Positions 1-11,350 are shown, numbered from the stretch's first letter. The stretch is DNA of 39,633 nucleotides from Ectocarpus siliculosus (GCA_000310025.1 FN649734.1:4334336-4373968), one strand, 5' to 3'. Numbers and translations: made by a program. The notes: generated from the sequence alone by a model not told the origin.

Positions 1-401
1 TTTCAATTGCGTGAGATATGGGGGAGGGGCGGGCGGAGAGGAGATAAGGCTAACAGCAGTAGGTGCTGAGAACCACGGAGTGGCGTCTGGGAGGAAAGGG
101 TCAGCGGGGTGGGGGTCATACCCAGGAGCTGAGGGGCACGGCGTCAAAGGTCGTTGTGCGCCTCTTGTATTGTACTCCAAACGGTCCAACGCAGCAATGG
201 CGGTCGGCGCTTCCGACGAATAGACAGACCAATCACGTTCCAGAAGCTCTTATAGCTCAAAGGAGATCTTCGTCCACCCCCATCCCCACCCTTCGTTGCC
301 TCACGCTCAGGTAAACGACATCAGCATCATTATCACCACGATCGAGATCGCTGAAACCACCACCATCATCAACCCCGCCCATACCTCGCAGCCTAACTCA
401 C
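1..401. other. Intronic sequence downstream of last visible TTC27 exon
   Basis: After the donor following LSDK at 402, the next TTC27 exon is expected further along the minus strand. I could not recognise one here. The stretch contains G-rich and simple sequence and no convincing coding segment on either strand. Confidence 0.4.
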
Positions 402-3400
402 CTTGTCCGATAAATCCAACATGCGGTGGCACGCGTAGGCAGCAGAGCTCCACCTGATGGCACCGAGGAAAACGCGTGCGCAGCACAAAGGTGGGGGGGG
501 GGCGGTTACGTGCGGAGTCCCCTCGGTGTCTCGATTCCCCGTGCCAGAACAACACAGGGCGACACTTTGCACTAGCGAGGAGAGTTTCATCGGTACAGTC
601 GAGGGGCACCGGGCACGCCACACAAAACGAAAACCAAACCGAACTGAGCAGTCAAGGGCTCCACAGGACAAATACACCTAAGCAAGGACATCAAGGACAT
701 CAGCAAAACCAAGGACGGTTGAACGAATCGCTTTCCAAGAGAAGCGAAGGACGAAAAAAAAAAAAAAAACGGGAGAGGAAACCGTCTCCAAGAGAGAGCA
801 AAGCCGAAAAGGAAAAACAGGGCAGAGCCGCGGGAATAGCAACAAACCACTTACCTCCCCAGCCTTATCAATGCCTCCGCTTGGTTCTCCCACATCCGCC
901 AGTTGCTCGGCATCTGCTTGAGCCCCTGGGTGAAGGCCGCCGCGGCCCCGGCCCAGTTCCCCTGGTGCATGTGGACGGCGCCCATGTTTCCCCAGGCCTG
1001 TTTGCACCATTCCATGCACAGAAATAAGATGGCAGCGGGGGACACGTTTGAAATCAAGAAGCAAGGAACGAAAACAAAAACTGAAGCCACAATCTCAAGG
1101 CGAAAAGAAATACCTTTGACAACAGAAGCAGCAGAAGCAGCAGCAGTCGTTGTGGCAAAAATGTTCACGATGTCGATGAAACCCTGACAGCGCCCCACTT
1201 GGATGGGTAGGCCTCGCCAAGTAACTGCACCGACATTGCCTCCGACCACAACCCCGACAACGTCACCACCACCAGCAGTGGAAAAAGTAGTCACGATATC
1301 GATCTACCCTGACCCTCCCACCAACTCCAGTCAACAACAACCGCCGACCAAACAACACCAACAACAGCAGCAGCAGCAGCAGCAGCAGAACCGACAAGCG
1401 GTTCTCTTCCTCGACGTCATCGCAAACAACAATCGCCGACCATAACCAACAGCAGCAGCAGAACCGACACATGTTTTGCTCCCCATCGTACCTCCCCTTC
1501 CTCCGGCTCCTGCTGCGCCACCGTCGAGAACGCCTGCAGGGACTCCTGCCACCGCCCGAGCCTCATCCTCGCCACGCCCAGCGAGAACCACGCCGCGGTA
1601 AGCAGCGGTTTTACAGCCAGCGCCTCCTCGTAGTGCCCGCACGCCTCCTCGTACTTGCCCTCCCCGAAGCGCAGCCTGGCCAACGACGCCTGTGGTGCCA
1701 AAAGAGGGCGGCCCGCAGGTTGTGATGAGGGGGTGGGGGGGGGTACTCTCATGTTTTGCATGCCTTAGGTGTTAGGCCATTGATTACGCCGCGTCCTCGA
1801 GAGGACGGGGACGGGCCGATTTGTAACCGAAGACGCCGGTGTGTCCAAGGAAGAGGGCTTTTTTGGGTTTCGTGGATGGATGGACGGTCAAACCCGATCG
1901 TCTTTTTTTTTAGGGAAACTTTGAGACCCACTTGTGCATGCCGGGGAAAGGGGGTCGCTGCCGGCGTGTGTGCGTTTCACGTATCCCCTCCTTATTTCTC
2001 CGGCTGGACGCTACTACCCATGCGTGCGGACCTACACATGCATCGATGACTGATTAACCTCTTTGGGTCCATGCAGCCAGCTCTATATACAGTACTATTG
2101 TATACTCTGATACACCCGAGAATTTTCCTAGCCACCGGTCTCTTCGCAACCTCTGGGCTGGACAATTCCCCCCCCCGGCTCCCAACAGCCCGTCGCACCT
2201 TGGCTCGCGCGTAGCGGCCACCCGACAGGTCCCACGCTCGCTGCCAGCACTCCGGGTCTTGCGTGAGATCCCCCAGGGCCGCCAGCATGCCAGGGGTCTC
2301 CTTCTCCAAGAGGCGTTCTCGCGCGATTTTCTCCGCCTTGTGGGCCTGCACCGAAGACAGAAATAAAACGAGCAGCAGTAGTATTGATTGGTGTTTGTTC
2401 GAGGTTGTTTTTTTTGTCCGAGAGAGACTGACGGTTTGTTCATTCGGTCGACGTCGTCGATGCCACGCGAAAAGCAAACGGAATTCAACGACGCCCTCGG
2501 ACGGAACATGCCTGCCACGACAATCGAACGTGCGTGCACAACCACCTTCCACCCCCCGGCGGAGCGGCACTGCTGTACCCTACCTGCTCCATGTGGCGGT
2601 AGCACTCGACCGCCTCCTCCCACATCTCCAGGTCCAAGAACTCGGCGGCGGCGGAGCCGAGCACCCCCATCGCCGCGTAACGCCTGGCCAGGTCTCTCCG
2701 CAACTCCCACCGGGGCGGGAACGACAGGCTGCACAGGAATCGGAGCCGGTCCTGGACGGGGGCCGAGTCTTCGACGATCTAGATTTTCATGGATAAAAGT
2801 GAAGGTGCCACAAAGAACAGAGGGCGATAGGGGAGGGGGGGGGGGGAGGGGGGGGGACCCAACACGTCACGGTTGTACGTACGGGCCTGTTCGCAAAAGG
2901 GTCACATCGAGGGGGGGCAGGGAGGACAAGGCGGTACACGCTACTGCTCGGCAACATTCGGAAGAAATTTAATTGGACAACGTGCGCTACAAACTCCGCA
3001 AGCCAGCATGGAGCTGGTGTATCGTAAACAAATCATAATGGCGCTTCTGCAATCGGCACACGGGATCGGAGAACCACGGAGGGCGGACGAAAATGATCAA
3101 GGCGATGGGACGTGCGAGTGCACGACATAACGATGCGGCAGCAGCAGCCAGGGGGGTCCGCAAAAGCACAGCTGAAACAATGCAAATGGAAACAAAAAAA
3201 GAACTATTGTAACACGTTTGGCAGGACCTTAATCTCACCGATTGCGCCGACTGCATGTAGGTGAGCTTGGTCGTGTGCTGATCGAGCAGGGCCTGGAGCT
3301 GAAGCGCGGCTCGATCTCTCGCGTGAGACCTCTCAAACTCCACCCACGCCCTCTGCAAGAGAGCCGTGCTGTAGATCTTCGGCGCAGCAACGATGGTCGC

Positions 3401-6400
3401 AGAAGGACCGAGAAACGAGGCCTTCTCTTTAGAGCATGAAAAAACAATAGCACCCCCACTCCAGAGTGAAAAATAATCATAAATAGACTACGGTGGGTTC
3501 CTTGCTCGTGGCACGCTGAGGAGGTAGACCGGGAGGTGGACAGCGGGACTGAATCGAAACATGGTTGTGAAAAGCGCGGCCTATTTTACCGTCGCCCAAT
3601 TTCTACGCCAAGAGCACCCAGGGTCCCAGGAACGGAAACCACCAAAAAACGATACTCCAGCCTCGGGCTCGAACCCACGAGCTACCTTTTGGTACGTTGC
3701 CGAAATCAAGCGCCATTGACCCAGCCAACTGGTCTACAACAACTGGTTCGATTTCGGCCGCTTAAGCCTCCCGCTCTCTGCCGCTGTCCATGTCTCTCTC
3801 ACCATCCAGTTGCAGCCCGGCTGTCGGAGGACCCTCGCGATGTAGGGCGTCATCTGCTCGTTCGTGAGGCCGTCTCTCGGGTTGGAGTTGCTCACGTCGA
3901 GGCACAGCCCGAGGATGATGGCCAAGTCAACGTCCTGCGAAAGACGGGGGGGCACGGGGGGCAGGGATGGGGCAAGATGGCATCGCGACCGACCGCACAA
4001 CGTCAGCAGCAATTACGCCCCCGCGCGGACACGTACAGGATAAAACAAAGCCGTTCGTGCGAGTGTTGGCGGATCAGGACCAACGTGTTTGTTAAAATCT
4101 GGATACAGCCAGGAACCATCACCAAGAGCGTGGCATCTGGAGGGCGGTGACCTCGATCGGCGGTTTGACGGCTACAGAACGCCATGCGGAGCGGTTAAAC
4201 AAACAGTAAATTTTCTGGCCAGCGACCCCCCCTCCCCCACTCTCAAAAGAGCCTTCGCTGGGCATGACACACCCGCAGACTTCATCCCTCGAAAAAATAC
4301 AAAAAAAGAGTCGTATTGTACCCATCCACTCTCACGAGACTCCCTCCCACCCAAACCCACGTTCCCACACCGACTTCACACACATGCGCACCACACATGC
4401 CTGCCGAACAACCAAATCAAACCAAACCAAAAAGACACACCTGCAGCTTGCCGGGGTTCTCCAGGTCCCGCTGCACGAAGCTGATGTCCTCCAGCAGAGC
4501 GCTGTCCTCCGCGTGCACCGTCCGCCTCGCCGCCGCCCTCCGCCCCTCCTCGCCCACCGCTGTGCTCATTCCCAGCTCCGGCCCCGCCCCTATCGCCCCC
4601 GCCCCCGCCGCGGTGGCCGCCTCGGTACTCCCCCCCTCTCCGTCGCCGCCAGACGGCGTCTCGGCGGAGGTTGTCTCGCCTGCCGGGACGGGGGGAGCGG
4701 GCGGCGGCGGCGGCGCAACCGGTGCCGTTTCGTGGCCGGCGTCCTCGCCGACGGGGGTGGCCGACGACGCCACCAGCACGAGCTGCGCGATCTGGGACTG
4801 CTGGTACTTGGTGCGCTTGCCGAGGGCGCCGGTGAGGCCGGCCGTCAGTCCCGACGCTTCTTTGGCCCTGGCGAAGCTCTCCTTGCCCTTGGAAGGGTCC
4901 TGCCGAAAACGACAAAGCAAGACGATGCCGACAGCAGTAAAACAGCAACAGTTACGTGGGGCTGAACAGGCGTCGGTAGGGTCCTGACAAAGAAAAAAAA
5001 ACAGCAAAGCGGAACACCCCAAGGGGGGAAACGGGGCGATGGCAGGGTCTTGGCAAAAAACAAAAGCTACCACGACAGCAGCAACGCGAAACGATACATA
5101 AAGAGGGACATGTGGACGTTTTGTGGAGGTCGGGATCGAAACGGTTTAACTAACGGATTAACTGGTTCGCCGGGGACGTCCTGATATTTTCATCGCTCAG
5201 GGCACCACATGATGGACGATTGGAAGGAGGCTCTACGGTGACACTCCTGGGCACCTCAATCGCTTCCCTGTCAGGCCAATGGACCGTGTTTCCCCGGCAA
5301 CTTTCAAAGGGCCACAAGGAAAGGACGGCAATAAGTGTGTCTGTCAACGATCGTCAACACCCTACGGCAGATCACCCGCAGGCGGTGTGTGAGAATGCTG
5401 AAACACCATGGCACAGTGGGTCAGCCCTTCGCAAGGGCTGTTGTTCACCGCTCGATGGTGGAGGGTGGAAGCGATCGCTCCATCAAAGTTAGGCAAAAGC
5501 TAGAGATCGAGAGCCGTAAACGAAGCGGAAACACCGACCGCTAAACGCCTCCTCTCTCCCCGTCGAAGCGACAGCTAGTTACCCCCGAACGCTCTTCTTG
5601 GGACGTTGTTCACGTTCATTCTTTCAGCAAACATTCCAACAACACAAAAAAACAACGGCGACACGCGGACACACCCCAGTCTTAAAAAGGGTGGTGCATA
5701 CAACCTCCACAACCTCTGTCGAGGACGACTCCCTCTTTTGACAAACTGGAACGCTCAACAACAAACCTGGAAGTGATGCTGCGCCAACCCCCACTCCAGC
5801 CAAACCTGCCCCGACACCCTCCTTGCCACTTCCGCCCCGCCGCTGCCACCGCCGCCGCCCGCCACAGCAGGCCCCGCGCCTCCGCCGAACAGACTGACGG
5901 CGCGGCCGAACAGCCCGCGCGCCTCCCGCCAGAGGGTTTCGCTCCTGCCGGACGAGGAGATGAGGAGGCGCGCGTGGGTCACGCACGCCCGGCCCGACCA
6001 CCACTCGGCAGAGCTCAGGCTTCCCACCGCCTCCTGAAAGCTTTCCTCGCTGCTGTCTCCGCAACCGGCGCCGCCAGCAGCAACAGCGCTCCCCCCTGCC
6101 GCCGCGGGCAGCACCGCGAATGAGAAGCCGTCGGGGCTCCACACGGGCGCCTCCCTCTCGGGGGAGGCCGCCGTCGGAGCAGTGTGGCCGGGGGTATTAC
6201 GCCTTCCCGTGCCAGTGCCAGCGACGGCCATCAAGATCGTCCTCGCCAGCACGAGAGACCCCGGGAGGCTGCTCTGCGGGTACGGCAGCTCCCCGTCGCA
6301 CGTAAGGGCGATGTTGGCCAGGTCCTGCGCGACGCCCCCGCCGCCGCCGCCGCCGCCGCGCCCTGCTGCGCCCTCTTCCCCTACCCCGCCGCCGCCGCCG

Positions 6401-9024
6401 CCGTAGGTGCCGACCAAAACATCGGCACACCAGGCGCAGATCGCCTCCGTGCGATCGGCCCCCAGCTCCGGGCCGGCATAGTTCTCCTGCAAGAAGAGAC
6501 AGAGGGCCGCCGCCCCCGCCCAGGCGGCCTCAGCCGCTCGCCAGACGGCGGCGGCGCCCGGGCAGCCGCGTCGTCCGTCCCCACCGCCGCCAGCAGCACC
6601 CGTTGCCGCGGCATCGGCTCGCCGGTGTGCCTCGTCTTCCGCCAGCGGGGTGTTGCTGTTAGAGCCGCCGCCGCCGCCGACTACGAACGCCCTGACACAC
6701 GCGTCGATGCTGCGGCTGCCGCCGCCGCCGTCGCTAGTGCAGCCATCTGCCGAGAACAAAGCCGTCTCCCGCAGAAGGTCTTCGTACTCTCCGCGGCACA
6801 GCCGGAGGGCCGCCCGACACGCGTCGAGCGCCGCTCTCGCCACCGCCGGGGGCATCGCCTCCACGCATACCCGTGCGGCTGCTTTGTCATCCTTCGAAGC
6901 ACAAACATCAGCCGTTTCAGCAGACCCTTCTCGCGAATGGCCATCAGAAGCATCGCCACGGACGTGCGAGGAGAGAGCGGCGACGGCGGCTTCGACCTCG
7001 GCGGGGCGCGACTCGAGGCAGCAACGTTCCACCCGTCGGAGAAGTGGGAGATTCGCCGCTGCAGCGGCGGCGGCCGCGCTCGGGCCTTCTCCGGCGTGCT
7101 CCGGGAGGGGCGCGCCTCTCACCGCGTCCACCGCCGCTTCTTCTTTGCTCTCGCCAGCGGAGGGGGAGCCGCCGCCGGTGATTGGTCCATCGCCGACGGG
7201 GGTGCTGTCTCTGGGCTGCCGTAGTTAAAAAAAATGGAACGAAACAGGGGATGGGGATTGAGAGGATGGCGTGAGGGTGTACGGGGATGTTCTTCAATGT
7301 GCGTGCATGCCAACGAAAGAGCCGCAAACTCTGGGAACATGTTTTTTTTTTTGCGGAAAGCGACGCACGCAGCGGCAGTGCGTGAGACTGCAGAAACAAC
7401 GTTTGTGCTCGGAGTGTGCGGCGGAACTCCAAGGGGTTTACCGGAATGAATGGATTCATTCTCTTCCAGGTCTGTTTGTTGTGCACTGGCGGTGCCCTCT
7501 AAGGACGTGGATGTGGCAGTTGCTCTGCTGCTCACCTCTTGTCACCTGCTGCTGGTATCCGCCGTGCACATTCTTCCCCTCTCTCTCTGAAAATTTTTGA
7601 TGTGGTTGGACCTCGGGACAGGGACGGAAAGGTCCAACCACATAAAAAAAAAATCAGAGAGAGAGGGGAAGAAGTCCAACGTGTACGGCGGAGACCAGCA
7701 GCAGGTGACAAGAGGTGAGCGGCAGAGCAACTGCCACAACCACGTCTTTAGAGGGCGCTGCCAGTACCAGCATCAACGGCAGCTGGTGCACAACGAACGC
7801 CCTCCCGCTGCTCCTCCCCCCCATGCGGAGCAGCTTACTGCTGCTGCTGCTGCTGCTTCAGCACGTCCTTTTGTGCGCATTGGCCCAACAGACCTCCGCA
7901 GGAAAGTCGTCTGGCCGAAGCCCCGAACCCCTTTCCCACGGGGGTCACCAACGGTGGCTGTTCCCACGTGCACCCGAAGTGGGCATCTTGGGCACCTTGC
8001 TAACATCTGCATGGCGCCGACTCGCTCTATCACAAAACATGCAACTGCTGCGGAAAGGAAGGTAATGTCCGTCAGAATTGCAGGTTCAACCACCAGCAGC
8101 AGCAGCAGCAGCAGCAGCAGTAGCAGCAGCAGCAACAGCCGTGCGTGCAGCAGCAGCGCATGCCCCAGCAGTATCGCCTGCAGCAACAGCCTCTACCGCA
8201 GCAGCCTCATCAGTGGCATCATGAACAGCAGACCATGTCGATGAGATCCGTTCCCCTATGTACAATGGTTGGGGTAGGTTCCACAAACTCCGCCACACAG
8301 CACAAACCTTGCACTTCCTTCGCGATTACGGACGAGTCAAGTTCAGGCACTGCAGTGTCAGCAGTCTACCACAAGAACCAGCTGGGTCCGCTGGACGGAG
8401 CTAGAACAACGTCTTCCACACAACTCCAATCTTGTGCAAGCAGGCAAGTCGTCTACAGCAAGCAGTAGATACGGGCGCCTTTTGAGACGTGGTTACTGCA
8501 TATCGCCAGCACGGCCCATTTACTCACAACAGACACTTGCGCCCACCATTGCATGCTACATGTACCCACATCGATCATTGTAGATAGATGCCGACGAGCC
8601 TGCGGGCAATGCAGCCACGCTCTTCTCAGTAGAATCACTTCTCGGAGAGGCGACACCAACAACTGAATTACCTATGTTGGGTACTTCTGCGTGTGGCGCG
8701 TAACGCTACACCTCAACTACAACACCCAAACAGCGTCGTGCGCCGCACGCAGGATAGTCTACTGTTGTTGGTCTTGCAACGGATGCCGTGCGTACAGCAT
8801 TGGTGAACTACACATACCTTCACCACGGTGGTCGCCGTCGATGATGCCGGGTCAGTGGGCGCTGCAGCCATGCCATTCTCAGTTGGACCACTCGTTGGAG
8901 AGGCAGGGTCGTCGACGGGACTGTCGGGAATGCCATTGGGGACTTGCTCATCGTCGCTGTCGCTACTTGCCGCAAAGTCGACACCCTCGAAATCTCCCGC
9001 ACCAAGCCCCAGGAGCTCCTCCAT
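402..9024 (-). CDS. TTC27: TTC27 homologue (tetratricopeptide repeat protein 27), ten exons, 3' end outside window
   Basis: Exons in transcription order are 9024-8818, 7215-5767, 4899-4441, 3934-3803, 3376-3239, 2778-2584, 2345-2199, 1689-1492, 997-855 and 453-402. All junctions are GT/AG and keep frame, giving about 1040 residues before the window edge. TTC27 hallmarks are LTGALGKRTKYQQ and QLV (exon 3), CLDVSNSNPRDGLT (exon 4), NWMIYSTALLQRAWVEFE across exons 4/5, EFLDLEMWEEAVECYRHMEQ (exon 6), ETPGMLAALGDLTQDPECW (exon 7), and TPR helices in exons 7-10 ending YACHRMLDLSDK. Animal TTC27 has about 840 residues; here exon 2 is inflated by Ala, Gly and Ser low-complexity insertions. The yeast relative is Emw1, linked to growth and cell-wall integrity, and TPRs act as protein-binding scaffolds. 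The family call is secure. The first exon (acidic, Ser/Asp/Pro-rich, 69 residues) is placed only by matching phase 0 at the 8818 donor and the 7215 acceptor, so it is the weakest part. Confidence 0.9.
1333..1470. repeat. CAG/CAA microsatellite with local duplication in TTC27 intron
   Basis: A (CAG)n tract near 1360-1388 is followed by AACCGACA. A second shorter CAG tract near 1452-1462 is followed by the same AACCGACA, and each is preceded by a similar ATCGCCGACC/CCGCCGACC stretch. It is therefore a local duplication carrying a trinucleotide repeat. It lies wholly inside the intron between the 1492 donor and the 997 acceptor. Confidence 0.7.
2831..2858. repeat. Poly-G/poly-purine tract in TTC27 intron
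   Basis: Nearly pure G interrupted by single A bases, within the intron between exon 5 and exon 6 of TTC27. No coding potential is seen. Confidence 0.7.
3655..3735 (-). other. tRNA-like sequence (possible tRNA-derived SINE head) in TTC27 intron
   Basis: On the minus strand a box-B-like GTGGGTTCGAGCCC lies about 50 nt after a box-A-like TTGGCTGGGTCAATGG. Between them a GTACC/GGTAG hairpin looks like a class II variable arm. A TTTTTT run (Pol III stop signal) follows about 10 nt later. The T stem pairs only in part and the anticodon stem only over 3 bp, and no clean 7-bp acceptor stem is seen. It is more likely a tRNA-derived repeat or relic than a functional tRNA. Confidence 0.35.
4899..5060 (-). 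repeat. Triplicated splice-acceptor-like motif before TTC27 exon 3
   Basis: Reading the minus strand, three similar blocks precede the exon: TTTTGCCAAGACCCTGCC, CTTTGTCAGGACCCTACC and TTTTCGGCAGGACCCTTCC. The last gives the acceptor used in the gene model (exon start 4899). The middle one would start the exon at 4983, adding 84 nt (28 codons) in frame with no stop. Confidence 0.5.
7474..7798. repeat. Long near-perfect hairpin (foldback, MITE-like) in TTC27 intron 1
   Basis: The left arm (about 7474-7613) is the reverse complement of the right arm (about 7630-7798), with a 16-nt loop. The inner stem is GGTTGGACCT/AGGTCCAACC and the outer end GTGCACAACGAAC pairs with GTTTGTTGTGCAC. The right arm carries an extra block of about 18 nt near 7765-7785 and a few substitutions and short indels. 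There are no ORFs of note. It could be a foldback or MITE insertion, or, if transcribed, a source of hairpin small RNA. Confidence 0.85.
7840..8468 (+). pseudogene. Decayed retrotransposon Gag-like fragment with two broken CCHC zinc knuckles
   Basis: At 7969-8010 the frame reads CTRSGHLGHLANIC, a CX2CX4HX4C knuckle with the second Cys changed to Ser. At 8040-8081, in a different frame, it reads CNCCGKEGNVRQNC, the same knuckle with His changed to Asn. A Gln-rich tail encoded by CAG repeats follows (8095-8230), with an in-frame stop early in it. Paired CCHC knuckles followed by a Q-rich tail are typical of LTR retrotransposon Gag proteins. The frameshift between the knuckles and the lost ligands show it is dead. 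It sits antisense inside the proposed first intron of TTC27. No protease or reverse transcriptase is visible nearby. Confidence 0.55.
8095..8155 (+). repeat. CAG trinucleotide microsatellite
   Basis: An (AGC)n tract with a few TAG and AAC interruptions, inside the Gag-like fragment. It would encode polyglutamine in one frame and polyserine in another. Confidence 0.85.
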
Positions 9025-9371
9025 GCTCGCGTTGCCGTCTCTCTGTCTGACACGCGCTTGCCTGACTGGCACACACTGCTGCTCCTGGTGGTGGGTGGCA
9101 TGGGCGGATGGATACGAATACAGAGAGTTCGGGATACCCCCCCCTTGTGCTATCCTTTGCGCGCCCCCGCCCTTTCGGTCGCATGGGCTGTGATTGGCGG
9201 GCAGGTCATTCTTCACTCGGCCCGTTCTGCCTGCCACCCCCCCCTCACCTGGTAGCCGCACAGACCTACGCACGACCATTGACCGCGGCAGGATGGAAGG
9301 TAAGCAGTTTGGTGATCGGTGCCTGCCTTTGACTCCGCCTGATATGATGGTGTATGCCAGTCCCCTTGGGC

Positions 9372-10072
9372 CGATTTTCAAAGCTCAAGGAAACGCCTAC
9401 ATATCTTGCTACAGTAGTTTTCCACAGTCTACACAGTAGCTCCAGTACGAAACTACGATCCCAAATTCACCGTCCGCAGATATCGCTTGGGTGCAATATT
9501 CGTGTCTGAGATTATGGCCCTTGTAATACACTATTATACAGATTAGCGGTCCGCGATTTTCGAACCAATCCTTCCATCATCGAGATCGGTGAGCTACGAG
9601 CAGGATTTATTTTTGCTTGCGATGCGGTCCGATATTGAAACGCTTCAAGCACACCGTGGCCGCGAAATCAGCGTCGATGTGCGTGCGTGGGGCCGAGTAA
9701 CTTCAGCGCAGCTCTTCCCTCGCATGTGCACATCTTGCTCGTTGCCAAAGTCGATTTAAACGCCTGAGGTCCTGTATATGTAGGTCTAGCCTTGTGAGCA
9801 TTGGTGCTTCAATTTATTATGCGTTTCAAAATCGGACCGCACAGCCGCTTCAAGCATCCTGCTTAGCTTGTTGTAGCTCACCGATCTCGATGATTGGGAT
9901 TGGCTCGAAAATCGCGGACCTGCTAAACTGTCGTGTATCACAAGGGCTAAAATCTCAGGCGTTATCATGTACACAGGTGACATCTGCGGACTGTTAATTT
10001 GCGATGGTACTTTCGTACGGGAGTTGAACTTTGGAAAATTAAGATACAGTACGCAGGCGTTTCCTGGATTTT
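9372..10072. repeat. Foldback repeat: two ~280-bp diverged inverted arms
   Basis: Arm 1 (about 9372-9660) and arm 2 (about 9795-10072) are reverse complements with moderate divergence. Paired landmarks in order are GGAAACGCCT, GTACGAAA, GTCCGCAGAT, GCCCTTGTRATACAC, GTCCGCGATTTTCGA, CATCGAGATCGGTGAGCTAC and GCGGTCCGAT. A spacer of about 135 bp separates them. No transposase is present, so it is probably a non-autonomous foldback or MITE-like element. Confidence 0.75.
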
Positions 10073-10090
10073 TGAAGAGGAAAACTTCGT

Positions 10091-10122
10091 ACTCCACCGC
10101 GGCCCTAGGATTGCGGTGGAGT
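10091..10122. repeat. Short perfect hairpin
   Basis: ACTCCACCGC and GCGGTGGAGT form a perfect 10-bp stem with a 12-nt loop just outside the foldback element. It is not followed by a T run. Its role is unknown. Confidence 0.6.
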
Positions 10123-10179
10123 TTACATCTCCTCTTTTTCAAAAACACTCTAAACGTCTGCGTATCCTAGTTTCTAAAC

Positions 10180-10385
10180 TCTAACTCCACTACGAATCTG
10201 AAGCTGCCATCGCGCCAAAACCATTCGCGGGCGTCGTGAGAGTGCAACGTTAGTAGCTCTTGTGATACAGGACGGATTTGTTTGCGGTCTGCAATTTTCG
10301 AAACGGCACAGTTCGGTGAGCTGCTGTACAGGCAGGATTTGGGACAGCTGTGCCGTCCGGCTTTTGAACGTTTCAACTCTTGTTC
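10180..10385 (+). repeat. Third, diverged copy of the 9.4-10.1 kb repeat
   Basis: It follows arm 1 in the same orientation: ACTACGAA, GCTCTTGTGATACAG, GCGGTCTGCAATTTTCGAA, TTCGGTGAGCTGCTG, CAGGATTT and GCCGTCCGGCTTTTGAA. It is more diverged than the two arms are from each other, which makes it an older member of the same family. Confidence 0.55.
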
Positions 10386-10389
10386 CATG

Positions 10390-11350
10390 TACCTCCACGC
10401 TTCTGGCGGTGAAGCGCTTTCCTCTCAGATTTGAGGCGTCCAAGTACCCGTTGCCCTACCACGGTTTCACCTCTCGCATAGCTTTGTGCTTTGTTTCAGT
10501 CGTGAGGCACGCCGCTTCGCGTGTCCGGGGCGTTGTCCCATCTGTGTTAATCGGGAGGTTCTCTCCCCTCTATCTCACACCACTGCTGTCCTCCCCGCTC
10601 CACAAGTGGGTCTTATACTTCTCTCTACACACAAGTATTTCGAGAAACACATCCAGCCCACATTAGAAACTCGCGGCGGTTCATGTTTGTGTACCTGTGT
10701 CAGACGGGGGCAAGACAGGCATCGACAGGCGTCGACAGCATCGTGTGCGTGTGTTCGTTTTCGTCGGCTTTACGACCTCACCGCAAGTTTCGAAATCGAG
10801 CTTTTTTTCGTCCCACAGAGTTCTTCCTTACCTAACGAAACGGGGCTGTCACGAGGGCTCACTCGCGAGAGATGCCCCATTAGGATCATATTATATTTGT
10901 ATATGTGAGCGGCTAGAGGGACTGTCGAGAGGAGAGAAGTGACCATGCATTGCTGACAAAGGCTCGTTGGGCCACTGCTGCGGGAGATCTGATCATGGCA
11001 CCCGCGCCGTGTGCGAAATCGACTTTTTTGAACCGTTGATTTTTTGTTAGATTTCACAGCATCCGATGCGCACTAAGCTCGTTTCCGAAGTCTCCACGCC
11101 GTGGAAGTTGCCTCTTTATTGCATTTGTTGCATGTTCTTGGAGAGGTCCGTCGTCCGGTTGACCGCAAGATTGAGTGGAGGCGGTAGTTTGTTGCCAACT
11201 GGCGTGCGGCCAATAGCACCCACGCTCTAAAGCGCGTAAAACATTCTGTGCGTTATGCATGCTGCTGTCATTTACCGCGGGAGCAGTTCTTGTGTACCCT
11301 GTCCCGTGTGAATCGCCGTCTCACGAAGTACTCGACGTTCAACCTTTGGC
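10390..11350. other. Intergenic stretch without a recognised gene
   Basis: Only short ORFs occur. A 54-codon plus-strand frame beginning ATGCGCACTAAG near 11064 is open but has no recognisable domain and no clear splice link to the FNIP copy downstream. Confidence 0.4.

Noticed and set aside
1203-1445. Poly-Gln ORF from CAG repeats
   Set aside because: It lies in a TTC27 intron and the open frame is produced by a microsatellite.
3536-4150. 204-codon plus ORF
   Set aside because: It runs across the tRNA-like sequence and antisense to TTC27 exon 4, with no domain.
4264-4987. Plus-strand ORFs of 223-233 codons
   Set aside because: Antisense to TTC27 exon 3, Pro/Arg/Ala-rich, no domain.
6184-7224. 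346-codon plus-strand ORF, and the 192-codon ORF at 6650-7228
   Set aside because: Antisense shadows of TTC27 exon 2. High GC and GCC/GGC repeats remove stop codons. The minus frame has the conserved TTC27 blocks and correct splice phases.
9372-10072. CRISPR array or integrated virus
   Set aside because: The repeats are two long inverted arms, not short regularly spaced units, and no associated genes are present.
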